From NCBI GenBank assembly GCA_938004115.1, contig CALKWS010000264.1, positions 1 through 13,591 on the forward strand: a stretch of DNA of 13,591 bases, written 5' to 3'. The position numbers were made by a program, and so were the translations under genes. The stretch is from an uncultured Ruaniaceae bacterium (GTDB lineage Bacteria > Actinomycetota > Actinomycetes > Actinomycetales > Beutenbergiaceae). The notes below the pieces were generated by a model that worked only from the letters and a program-made list of their open reading frames with translations, was not told the origin of the DNA and did not search any database. This document shows, one piece after another, positions 1-5,604 of this stretch; the first letter of the stretch is position 1, and each line of letters begins with the position of its first letter.

Positions 1-50
1 CCGGGAGAAGCGTTCTCGGACACGTGCCGTGGTACGCGTGTTGTCAGCGG

Positions 51-326
51 TTAGTCGCGTTGCTCCGCGGTGGCCTCGGAGCGCAGTTCGGCAGGGTCGA
101 ACCCTAGATCGCGAGCAACGTCATCCAACGGCCGCGACCCGCGCACCCCAGCACGGATCGCCTCGGCACGGGCAGCAACATCGTAGGCCCATTCCAGTTC
201 GTCGAGGTGCCACTCCACGGCCTCCCGAACGTGGTATGCGATCGGACGCCCAGTAGATCGGCTGAGCGCCTCGAGGCGGTTCTTGACCTCCTCGGGGAGT
301 CGGATGTTCAGCACGTTCGAAACCAC
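51..326 (-). CDS. Ribbon-helix-helix (RelB/CopG-like) antitoxin
   Basis: Small 91-residue protein. Residues 5-45 form a ribbon-helix-helix DNA-binding module: a short beta strand (VLNIRLPEEV) followed by two helices containing the TGRPIAYHVREAV stretch typical of RHH antitoxins. The tail (residues 65-75, PLDDVARDLG) resembles the C-terminal segment of RelB-type antitoxins that contacts a RelE/ParE toxin. By family knowledge it would repress its own operon and neutralise a toxin. The GTG at 326 gives MVSNVLNIRLP; a GTG at 314 (MLNIRLP) is an equally credible start, and neither has a clear ribosome binding site. A partner toxin would be expected downstream on the minus strand, i.e. beyond the left edge; only 50 bases are visible there and they do not identify it. 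The RHH call is firm, the pairing inferred. Confidence 0.8.
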   Translation of the reverse strand: MVSNVLNIRLPEEVKNRLEALSRSTGRPIAYHVREAVEWHLDELEWAYDVAARAEAIRAGVRGSRPLDDVARDLGFDPAELRSEATAEQRD

Positions 327-380
327 ACACTGTGCCAGTGCTGGAACGCCTCGGCCGCATTACCGGGAAGAGAGATGTAG

Positions 381-647
381 GTGGCAAGCGAAGTGGCCAT
401 GGTCCGCTCCTTGGTGTTGCGCCGACTTCCGGGTGTCGGCCGTTCAGGCGCTGCCGGTGCCGCCTACTCGTTGCTCTACTCGGTGGACACGCCAGAGGAA
501 GCCCGCGACTTGATCGAGAAACTCATCGACGGCGGAGGTACCGAGGGGATGCCCTTCGATCGGGCTCCCTGGGGCGGCTGGTACGGGCAGGTCTTCGACA
601 GATTCGGCGTCATGTGGTCGTTCTCCGCTGAGGACGCCTCGGCCTGA
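381..647 (+). pseudogene. Truncated PhnB-like VOC (glyoxalase-fold) protein, C-terminal remnant
   Basis: Only the last 60 or so residues look like a VOC/PhnB-like protein: SLLYSVDTPEEARDLIEKL, then a GGG turn, MPFDRAPWGGWYGQ and VFDRFGVMWSF, which match the usual final helix and metal-site strand of this family. Intact members are about 130-150 residues; here the open frame begins with 27 or so residues (GTG at 381, MASEVAMVRSL) that do not resemble the family, and no other frame upstream carries the missing N-terminal half. The homologous part starts near base 460. I read this as a deletion remnant. A GGGAAGAG stretch at 365-372 could serve as a ribosome binding site for the GTG, so a short product might still be made. 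Function would be lost, because VOC domains need paired beta-alpha-beta-beta-beta units. Confidence 0.6.
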
Positions 648-691
648 GAACTGATCCCGCGGGACGCGGCGTCGCCCCTCGCGCCGCCGCC

Positions 692-697
692 TAGCAT
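692..697 (+). promoter_or_regulatory. -10 box (TAGCAT) of a leaderless promoter
   Basis: TAGCAT fits the actinobacterial TANNNT -10 consensus and ends six bases before the ATG at 704, so the transcript would start at or next to the start codon. No clear -35 is seen. Confidence 0.5.
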
Positions 698-703
698 CGA
701 GTT

Positions 704-988
704 ATGCCCCGCCCACCGACGGATATGAGGGATGTCGTCACCGCCCTCCTGCCCGCCCTGTCGCGAAGCCTGGCCGAGGAGTTCAACGTCTTCCGCGTGA
801 TGCACCACGGCACCCACGAGAAGCAACTCTCGAATGTGTTTGCCTGGCTCTTGGCCGCAGAGTCGACCCGCCATCTTGGGGACGCCTTCCAGCAGACCCA
901 CGTGAGTCTTGCCGAGGGCCTCGACGGTCTGCCGCAGAATGATCGCCGGCTATGCGATGCCGTGCTGTCCATGGCGGTGCAAGGCTGA
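704..988 (+). pseudogene. N-terminal fragment of a PD-(D/E)XK nuclease-like protein
   Basis: Residues 10-63 resemble the N-terminal helical part of PD-(D/E)XK nuclease superfamily proteins, with the stretches FNVFRVMHHGTHEKQLSNVF and AWLLAAESTRHLGDAF. In this type of protein the segment precedes the catalytic core with its D...(D/E)xK residues, and whole proteins are several hundred residues long. Here similarity stops around residue 65. The remaining 29 residues look unrelated, a TGA follows at 986, and the catalytic core is absent from all frames downstream, where a flavodoxin gene begins at 1041. The start is well supported by the -10 box directly upstream, so the stump may still be transcribed. 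I infer a 3' deletion. The family assignment rests on remembered motif similarity and needs a profile search. Confidence 0.55.
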
Positions 989-1047
989 CGGCAGCGAGGG
1001 CCTGAGAAGCGCAGCGCGCCGGCTATGCCAGTGTGTCCGGATGGCGG
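946..1047. repeat. Imperfect direct repeat of about 30 bp
   Basis: Copy 1 (946-977) and copy 2 (1019-1047) both begin CCGGCTATGC, share a GTG-TGTCC stretch and end ATGGCGG, with small insertions between. The second copy covers the start codon and immediate upstream region of the flavodoxin-type gene; the first lies in the tail of the nuclease fragment. It looks like a diverged local duplication, perhaps tied to the event that truncated the nuclease gene. Confidence 0.4.
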
Positions 1048-1547
1048 AACTTCTCGTGATTCACCACAGCCCGACCAGGAGCGTCCAGCAATTGCTCGAG
1101 GCGGTGATCAAGGGAGCGAACCACCCGGACATCGCGGGAGTGGAGGTGACCCCGGTGCCTGCCCTCGCGTGGGCGCGGGGCGAGGCCGATGAGGTCACGA
1201 TCAAGAGCGCTTCCGGCTACCTGTTGATCACCCCAGCGAATTTCGGGTACATGAGCGGGGCCTTGAAGCACGTGTTCGACAGCACTTTCCTGAAGGTCGG
1301 GGGTTCCCTGGACGAGTCCGGCGGCGCGAGCCGAACCGGCGGGCCGTCACAGCGCCGTCCTTATGGCCTGGTCGTCCATGGCCGATACGACACTACCGGA
1401 GCCGTCCGCTCGGTCGAGGCGATCGTCGGTGCGCTCGGTTGGCGACTCGGCGGGCACGTCGTGGAATCGATGGGAGACGTCACCGACGAAGACCTCGCCG
1501 CTGCGCAGGAACTGGGTGCCACGCTGGCCGCGCAACTGATGCCCTAG
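1041..1547 (+). CDS. Flavodoxin-family / NAD(P)H-dependent FMN reductase-like protein
   Basis: A 168-residue single-domain protein with the flavodoxin fold. The first strand and phosphate-binding loop are LLVIHHSPTRSV (residues 4-15). TPANFGYMSGALKHVFDST (64-82) is the second FMN-contacting loop plus helix typical of flavodoxin-like oxidoreductases. A third strand, GLVVHGRYDTTGA (109-121), carries the third FMN-contacting loop. The protein should bind FMN noncovalently in the cytoplasm and act as an electron carrier or small NAD(P)H-dependent reductase; the physiological partner is unknown. The frame is open well upstream of 1041, but the alignment of the first strand fixes the start at the ATG there. 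No ribosome binding site is seen; a weak CAGTGT element six bases before the ATG may be the -10 of a leaderless promoter. It is followed by two hairpins after the stop, suggesting a single-gene transcript. Confidence 0.8.
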   Translation: MAELLVIHHSPTRSVQQLLEAVIKGANHPDIAGVEVTPVPALAWARGEADEVTIKSASGYLLITPANFGYMSGALKHVFDSTFLKVGGSLDESGGASRTGGPSQRRPYGLVVHGRYDTTGAVRSVEAIVGALGWRLGGHVVESMGDVTDEDLAAAQELGATLAAQLMP

Positions 1548-1563
1548 TCACGGCCGCGCTCGG

Positions 1564-1595
1564 CGGGCTCCACCGAGCCCGGCCACGCCGTGGCC
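1564..1595 (+). terminator. Tandem GC-rich hairpins, possible terminator
   Basis: Two adjacent perfect inverted repeats lie 17 bases after the flavodoxin-type gene: CGGGCTC/GAGCCCG (1564-1581, 7-bp stem, 4-base loop) and GGCCAC/GTGGCC (1581-1595 on the right arm, 6-bp stem, 3-base loop). There is no real T tract (CGCTTGT follows), so this is a GC-type terminator at best. Confidence 0.4.
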
Positions 1596-1690
1596 CGCTT
1601 GTAGCATGAGCGTCGGTCAAGGACGCAGAACCGGCAACGCGGTGAGCCCGGCGGGGTCACCTCCGGCCGTGTTCGCGCTGAGATGTAAGT

Positions 1691-1696
1691 GGAGGG
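1691..1696 (+). promoter_or_regulatory. Ribosome binding site deciding the 1701 start
   Basis: GGAGGG sits four bases before the GTG at 1701, and includes most of the codons following the alternative GTG at 1689. This favours 1701 as the start of the carboxymuconolactone decarboxylase-like gene. Confidence 0.55.
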
Positions 1697-1700
1697 TGCT

Positions 1701-2072
1701 GTGGAACTGAGCAAGGCCAAGGGCGATGAGTTCGTTGAGAAGACGCAGTCCCCGGAGGGCGCTGCGGCGTGGAAGCAGCAGTTGGACGAGTTCGCTCCCG
1801 GAGCGTCCGACTGGGTGGTTGCCGCGGTGTTCGGCGGCACCTACCAGCGCGAGGGTCTGGAACTGCGCGACCGGCAGATGCTCAACATGGCTGCCCTCGC
1901 CGCCATGGGCGGCACCGAACCGCAACTCACCGGCCACATCAAGACCGCTGTTGACGTCGCCGGGATGAGCAAGGAAGAAGTCGCCGAGTGCTTCGTGCAC
2001 CTCATGCCGTACATCGGGGTGCCGAAGACTCTCGCCGCGATGCGATGCATGAAGGCAGCGTTCGCAGACTAG
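1701..2072 (+). CDS. Carboxymuconolactone decarboxylase (CMD) family protein
   Basis: A 123-residue all-helical protein matching the CMD/AhpD-like fold. Hallmarks are VFGGTYQREGLELRDRQMLN (43-62), MAALAAMGGTEPQLTGHI (63-80) and the final helices around EVAECFVHLMPYIGVPKTL (93-111). The length agrees with gamma-carboxymuconolactone decarboxylases (about 120-130). The AhpD peroxidase motif CxxC is absent: the only cysteines are at 97 and 116, so a thiol peroxidase role is unlikely. True CMD activity (decarboxylation in protocatechuate breakdown) cannot be claimed, because no other beta-ketoadipate pathway gene is nearby. The GTG at 1701 is chosen for its ribosome binding site; a GTG at 1689 would add four residues. 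It converges with the minus-strand gene ending at 2101, 28 bases away. Confidence 0.8.
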   Translation: MELSKAKGDEFVEKTQSPEGAAAWKQQLDEFAPGASDWVVAAVFGGTYQREGLELRDRQMLNMAALAAMGGTEPQLTGHIKTAVDVAGMSKEEVAECFVHLMPYIGVPKTLAAMRCMKAAFAD

Positions 2073-2100
2073 AGCCGCGCAGGCGATCCGCGCTGCCTCG

Positions 2101-2601
2101 CTAGCGCTCCCAGGGATCGGGGTAGGACAGGATCCGCATGGTGACCTGCGCCAGGTGGTCGTCCATCGGAGCCGTGGCCGTCGGGGCGGCCCCGAGGTCG
2201 TCCCACATGTGGTCCGCGAAGACCAGATCACGAAGTTCCGCGGGCCCATCGTGGCCCACATACCGGTGCGCCCACCGGGTGAGTTCCCGGATGGTCAACT
2301 CCCCGCGCTGCCAGCGCCGGATCTGCGCCTGGCTGGCCCGGATCGCCGTTCCTTCGGCGCCCAGGTGAGGCATGTCCACCTCCGCTCGGGCCGCCGTGAG
2401 GAGTTCATCCACCCGGAACGGGCTGGTCAGCCCGCTGACCACCTCACTGGCCAGTGCCGCCACGGCCGGCCCGTCGACGTCGGCCACCAGTAGATCAGTA
2501 GCACCGGCCACGAGATCCTTCGCGCCGGCCGAGCAGGCATCGAAGAGTGCGAGGAGATCACCGAAGTCGCGGCGTACCATCTTCGGGTTCCAGTCGGTCA
2601 C
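2101..2601 (-). CDS. Unrecognised 166-residue cytosolic protein
   Basis: I do not recognise the family. The sequence predicts a soluble, mostly helical protein with no signal peptide or membrane segment. The N-terminal half (to about residue 90) contains alanine- and valine-rich helices. A second part has RRWQRGELTIRELTRWAH (about 101-118), an acidic stretch and a PDPWER end. The ELTxWAH-type helix is reminiscent of small helical bacterial immunity-type proteins, but this is only an impression. The start is the GTG at 2601 (protein begins MTDWNPKMVRRDF), preceded by a TACCGT -10 box with exactly six bases between, which indicates a leaderless mRNA. The frame stays open far upstream, but that extension is antisense to the divergent gene at 2677. 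The two genes share a 75-bp divergent promoter region. Confidence 0.65.
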   Translation of the reverse strand: MTDWNPKMVRRDFGDLLALFDACSAGAKDLVAGATDLLVADVDGPAVAALASEVVSGLTSPFRVDELLTAARAEVDMPHLGAEGTAIRASQAQIRRWQRGELTIRELTRWAHRYVGHDGPAELRDLVFADHMWDDLGAAPTATAPMDDHLAQVTMRILSYPDPWER

Positions 2602-2607
2602 GCGCCC

Positions 2608-2613
2608 ACGGTA
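2608..2613 (-). promoter_or_regulatory. -10 box (TACCGT) of a leaderless promoter
   Basis: TACCGT on the minus strand ends six bases before the GTG at 2601. The same hexamer with the same spacing precedes the acyltransferase gene (4132-4137). Confidence 0.5.
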
Positions 2614-2664
2614 TCCCTCGCCCATCGGGTGTCGGGGAGGGAGGGTGCGAAGGTGCAGGAGCCG

Positions 2665-2670
2665 TAGGCT
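2665..2670 (+). promoter_or_regulatory. -10 box (TAGGCT) of a leaderless promoter
   Basis: TAGGCT ends six bases before the ATG at 2677, placing the transcription start at the start codon. It faces away from the minus-strand -10 at 2608-2613, 51 bases apart. Confidence 0.5.
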
Positions 2671-2676
2671 CGGCGG

Positions 2677-3510
2677 ATGCTGATCTCCTCGCTGCCCACG
2701 CGCCGGCTCGGCAATGCGGACGGGTCCGCCCCGCTGCGCTTCGGGTCCGGCGATCCGCAGTCGCCGACCGGCCCCCGCTACCTGTTGCTGGAGGGCGAAC
2801 CCGCCTTCGAACTGTCGATGTGGTGCGGCACGTGCCCGTTCCTGTTCGAACGGCAGACCGGTGCGAACAGAACCCTCTCTGCCGACCTGGGTGCCATGGC
2901 GCAACTGGAGCAGCCCCTCGACGACGTCGATGAGACCATCCTGGACACGTTCTCCCCGCTGGTGCCTCACGGCGATTACCTTCCCCTGCTGTTGGAGGTC
3001 CTGCCGAATCTCACCGCACCGTATGACCAGGACGACTACTTCACCCGTGAGCAACTCGCCACGTGGCAGGTCGACTCCTTCTGGGGACTGCCGGAGAACC
3101 CACGGAGTTTCTACTACCGCACCTTCGAAACGGCGGTCGACGACGAGGCGCACCTCTATGAATTCATCGTGCCCATGGTCCCGCCCCCCTGGAACGACCG
3201 CGGGCGCGTCGAGCACTACCGCGATCTGATCGGACGGGGAACGGCGCCGACGGCGGTGGCGCTATCGACCCTGGAGACCCGCCTACCCGCGGACGGGCCA
3301 TCCGCGGACTACTACACCCACTGGCTGCTCAGCCACTTCCTGCTCGACGGGCACCACAAGGTGGAAGCCGCAGCACAGGCGGGCCGGCCGATCCGCCTCC
3401 TCGCCCTGGTCTCCATCGATGAGAGCCTGGCGGACCCCGGTGCCATCGGCTGCCTGCCGGACGTGCTGCGCCGCCCCCGCATGGCGCGCCAGGTGTCGGA
3501 CACGACGTAG
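2677..3510 (+). CDS. Unrecognised 277-residue protein with CxxC and DGHHK motifs
   Basis: Function not recognised. The protein appears soluble. An early segment (residues 35-60) has MWCGTCPFLFER, where Cys50 and Cys53 form a CxxC pair that could bind metal or be redox-active. The middle is rich in acidic and aromatic residues (DQDDYFTREQLATW, SFYYRTFE). Near the C-terminus (219-245) is SHFLLDGHHKVEAAAQAGRP followed by a hydrophobic strand (IRLLALVSI); the DGHHKxxAA pattern recalls the DGHHR-type motif of ParB/sulfiredoxin-like domains, which binds nucleotide in some members. That resemblance is local and only a lead. The ATG at 2677 is preceded by a well-placed -10 box and lacks a ribosome binding site, so a leaderless mRNA is likely. 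It is divergent from the unrecognised gene at 2101-2601 and convergent with the acyltransferase gene. Confidence 0.7.
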   Translation: MLISSLPTRRLGNADGSAPLRFGSGDPQSPTGPRYLLLEGEPAFELSMWCGTCPFLFERQTGANRTLSADLGAMAQLEQPLDDVDETILDTFSPLVPHGDYLPLLLEVLPNLTAPYDQDDYFTREQLATWQVDSFWGLPENPRSFYYRTFETAVDDEAHLYEFIVPMVPPPWNDRGRVEHYRDLIGRGTAPTAVALSTLETRLPADGPSADYYTHWLLSHFLLDGHHKVEAAAQAGRPIRLLALVSIDESLADPGAIGCLPDVLRRPRMARQVSDTT

Positions 3511-3549
3511 CCCCCAGCCGGTCACCGCAGGTCGCTCACCCGGCGCGGT

Positions 3550-4125
3550 TCACCCCAGGCCGCTCTCATCGCGCAGCCGGGGTTCGACGCGGTGCTCGGG
3601 GCGTACGCCGGCCTTGTCGGCGTAGAAGGCACGGATGCGGTCCATGTCGGCGGACACGTCCCCGGACAACTCGAACGTGGGACCGAGCCCGGTGGTCATG
3701 GTGGTGCGGTCCACATACCCGAGCGTGACCGGCATGCCGGTCTGGCGGGCGATGCGGTAGAACCCCGACTTCCAGTGCGTGTGTCCGCGCCGCGTGCCGT
3801 CCGGGGTGATCACCAACCCGAAGACCTCCCCGGCCCGGACCTGGTCGACCACCTCGCCCACCACGCGGCTGGGATCCGCCCGGTCGACCGGGATCCCGCC
3901 CAATCGGCGCATCACCGGTCCTCGCCACCCACGGAACAGGCTGTTCTTGCCCAGCCAGCGCACCTCGATGCCCAAGCGCCAGGCGATACCCAACATGAAC
4001 ACGAAGTCCCAGTTGGACGTATGTGGGGCGCCGAGGAGGATGGTGGGCCGGTCCGGAGCGGGGGAGGAGGCGAGCCTCCACCGGCTGATCGACCAGAAGA
4101 CGCGAGCCACGAGGCGTCGGAGCAT
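3550..4125 (-). CDS. PlsC-type 1-acyl-glycerol-3-phosphate acyltransferase family protein
   Basis: A 191-residue acyltransferase with the four-block PlsC/LPLAT pattern. Block I is PHTSNWDF, with the catalytic HxxxxD pair as His35 and Asp40. Block II is GGIPVDR (76-82), and block III is PDGTR (108-112, the usual PEGTR with Asp for Glu). Block IV corresponds to the GMPVTLGYVD strand (130-139). The enzyme class moves an acyl group from acyl-CoA or acyl-ACP to a glycerophosphate or related lipid at the inner membrane face; the acceptor cannot be told. The N-terminal 18 residues are basic and hydrophobic, fitting membrane association. The ATG at 4125 is chosen because a TACCGT -10 lies six bases upstream and block I falls at a normal distance; the longer frame from 4173 adds an arginine-rich, unconserved stretch. 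It is divergent from the PEP mutase-family gene. Confidence 0.82.
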   Translation of the reverse strand: MLRRLVARVFWSISRWRLASSPAPDRPTILLGAPHTSNWDFVFMLGIAWRLGIEVRWLGKNSLFRGWRGPVMRRLGGIPVDRADPSRVVGEVVDQVRAGEVFGLVITPDGTRRGHTHWKSGFYRIARQTGMPVTLGYVDRTTMTTGLGPTFELSGDVSADMDRIRAFYADKAGVRPEHRVEPRLRDESGLG

Positions 4126-4131
4126 GGCCCT

Positions 4132-4137
4132 ACGGTA
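4132..4137 (-). promoter_or_regulatory. -10 box (TACCGT) of a leaderless promoter
   Basis: TACCGT on the minus strand with a six-base gap to the ATG at 4125; it fixes the acyltransferase start. No convincing -35. Confidence 0.5.
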
Positions 4138-4264
4138 CGTCCTCCATGCCCGGGTGCCCGCCGCCGCGCCCACGGTCGTCGTCGCCTCTCGGGGCGCGGC
4201 CGAGTGCGCCGGCGGCCAACGGGCGACCCGGCCCGGAACCGGCGGTGCGGGGCCGCGCCATGGG

Positions 4265-4270
4265 TACAGT
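4265..4270 (+). promoter_or_regulatory. -10 box (TACAGT) for the PEP mutase-family gene
   Basis: TACAGT fits TANNNT. It would start transcription near 4277, giving a leader of about 60 bases before the ATG at 4338, which has its own ribosome binding site (GAAAGGG, 4325-4331). Confidence 0.4.
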
Positions 4271-4279
4271 GGGCGCCAT

Positions 4280-4297
4280 CACAGGTACCCGCCTGTG
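4280..4297 (+). repeat. Inverted repeat in the 5' leader
   Basis: CACAGG (4280-4285) and CCTGTG (4292-4297) form a perfect 6-bp inverted repeat with a six-base centre, just after the predicted transcription start at about 4277. It could be an operator half-site pair or an RNA hairpin in the leader. Confidence 0.35.
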
Positions 4298-4337
4298 CGC
4301 CGCGAGGTCGGGTTACGAACCTGCGAAAGGGACTCCC

Positions 4338-5105
4338 ATGTCGACGCTCACTGATCGCGCACAGCGCTTCGCCGATGCGCATGCTTCCGGGCGGATGCTC
4401 GTGCTGCCCACGGTGTGGGACACCTGGAGTGCCCGCGTGGCCGCCGGCGTCGAGTTCGAGGGGCTGACCGTCGGCAGTCACCCGGTCGCCGAGGCGATCG
4501 GCAGCGCCGACGGCGAGAACATGGACTTCGGGGAGTACCTCGCCGTGATCCGGCGCATCGTCGAGGCGGTCGAGGTGCCGGTCAGCGCCGACGTCGAGTC
4601 CGGGTACGGCCTGCCTCCGGCCGAGTTGATCGACCGGCTCCTGGAGGTGGGCGCCGTCGGCGCCAATATCGAGGACGTGGTGCACTCGGAGAACAAACGC
4701 GTCCGGGCGCGTCAGGAGCACGCCGATTACATCGCCGCGGCCCGCCAGGCGGCCGACGAGGCGGGCGTCCCGTTCGTCATCAATGGCCGCACCGACGCCG
4801 TCAAACTCGGCACCGACGTGTTCGACGACCCCATCGAGGAGGCCGCCGAGCGGATGCGGCTGATGGAACAGGCCGGGGCCCGTGCGGTGTACCCGGTAGG
4901 TGTGACCACGCCGGGGCAGGTGCGCCACCTGGCCGGGGTGGTGCAGGTGCCGGTGAACGTCACCGCCCACCCGGTCAACGGCCACGGCGCCGGCGACCTG
5001 GCCACGCTCACCGAGTTGGGGGCGCGCCGGGTCTCGTTCGGGCCCCAGTGGCAGAACTGGCTCGGTGAGACCTCCGCCGCAGAACTGGCCACCTGGCTGG
5101 ACTAA
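4338..5105 (+). CDS. Isocitrate lyase / PEP mutase superfamily enzyme
   Basis: A 255-residue (beta/alpha)8-barrel enzyme. Family signatures in order: VLPTVWDTWSARVAAGVEFE (22-41), GSHPVAEAIGSADGE (46-60), the Mg-binding SADVESGYG (83-91), GANIEDVV (108-115), INGRTDA (148-154) and a C-terminal NVTAHP strand (207-212). Members cleave or form C-C or P-C bonds next to a carboxylate (methylisocitrate lyase, dimethylmalate lyase, oxaloacetate decarboxylase, PEP mutase). The KKCG/KRCG loop with the catalytic Cys of isocitrate and methylisocitrate lyases is missing; that position reads HSENKRVRARQEH. The length of about 255 fits the smaller, mostly uncharacterised clade. Its substrate is therefore open. 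The ATG at 4338 has a good ribosome binding site, unlike most neighbours, and lies downstream of a candidate -10 and an inverted repeat, hinting at regulated expression. Confidence 0.85.
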   Translation: MSTLTDRAQRFADAHASGRMLVLPTVWDTWSARVAAGVEFEGLTVGSHPVAEAIGSADGENMDFGEYLAVIRRIVEAVEVPVSADVESGYGLPPAELIDRLLEVGAVGANIEDVVHSENKRVRARQEHADYIAAARQAADEAGVPFVINGRTDAVKLGTDVFDDPIEEAAERMRLMEQAGARAVYPVGVTTPGQVRHLAGVVQVPVNVTAHPVNGHGAGDLATLTELGARRVSFGPQWQNWLGETSAAELATWLD

Positions 5106-5140
5106 CCCAATCGCGCGTCAGAACCTGATCGCCCCGCTGG

Positions 5141-5557
5141 TCAGTGCGTGATCGTCGTCTGCTGGTAGAGGGCCAGCCGTAGCCGTCCGTCCACGATGGT
5201 GTAGGTGCTGGCCATGAGCGCCTCGAACGGCGCCTCCCCATCGCGCCAGGCGCGGGCCCGGTACACCAGCGCCGCTGAGCCCGGCACCGTTGAACTCGAC
5301 CCAGATGAGCCCGACGATGCTGAACCCGCGGAGACCGGGACCAGCCGGGTGTCGCTCAGGTCATAACCCGACCAGGGCGGGGACTCGTTCAGTGACTGCC
5401 GCACCGCCTCGCGGTCCAGTACCCAGCCGTTGACCAGCACCATCACCGCCGCCGGCGTCATCAGCGAACCGTAGAAGTCACCACCGTTGCCGGTGCACAA
5501 CGCCTCCCAGCCGCGGTGTTCCAGGTCTAGTAGCGCGGTCTCGTCGAGGGCGTCCAT
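5141..5557 (-). CDS. NTF2-like / DUF4440-type protein
   Basis: A 138-residue protein with the NTF2-like cone fold pattern. An N-terminal helix (LLDLEHRGWEAL) is followed by FYGSLMTPAAVMVLVNGWVL, helix REAVRQSLNESPPWSGYDLS, and paired strands AALVYRARAWRDGEAPFEAL and ASTYTIVDGRLRLALYQQTT. Such proteins are small ligand-binding or enzyme folds; no specific activity can be assigned. Residues 77-94 form a serine/glycine/alanine-rich stretch between two strands, longer than the turn normally found there. The ATG at 5557 is preceded by TGCAAT with six bases between, a weak -10; a longer start at 5575 would cover that region. It lies 47 bases downstream of the arylsulfotransferase-like gene on the same strand, so read-through transcription is possible. 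It converges with the PEP mutase-family gene. Confidence 0.75.
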   Translation of the reverse strand: MDALDETALLDLEHRGWEALCTGNGGDFYGSLMTPAAVMVLVNGWVLDREAVRQSLNESPPWSGYDLSDTRLVPVSAGSASSGSSGSSSTVPGSAALVYRARAWRDGEAPFEALMASTYTIVDGRLRLALYQQTTITH

Positions 5558-5604
5558 GGACCTATTGCAGCGCACCCCGGCGTTGAGCGCGAGAGAGGCC
5601 CGGC

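Noticed and set aside
1606..1710. 34-codon frame starting inside TAGCATGAG and overlapping the CMD-like start
   Set aside because: Its ATG overlaps the candidate -10, it has no ribosome binding site and its composition is not protein-like.
2602..3216. Upstream extension of the 2101-2601 gene to an ATG at 3216
   Set aside because: It would run antisense through the divergent gene at 2677 and past a well-placed leaderless promoter; the extension shows no domain-like composition.
3517..3544. GCCGG/CCGGC inverted repeat between convergent genes as a terminator
   Set aside because: Only five base pairs around an 18-base loop, too weak to call.
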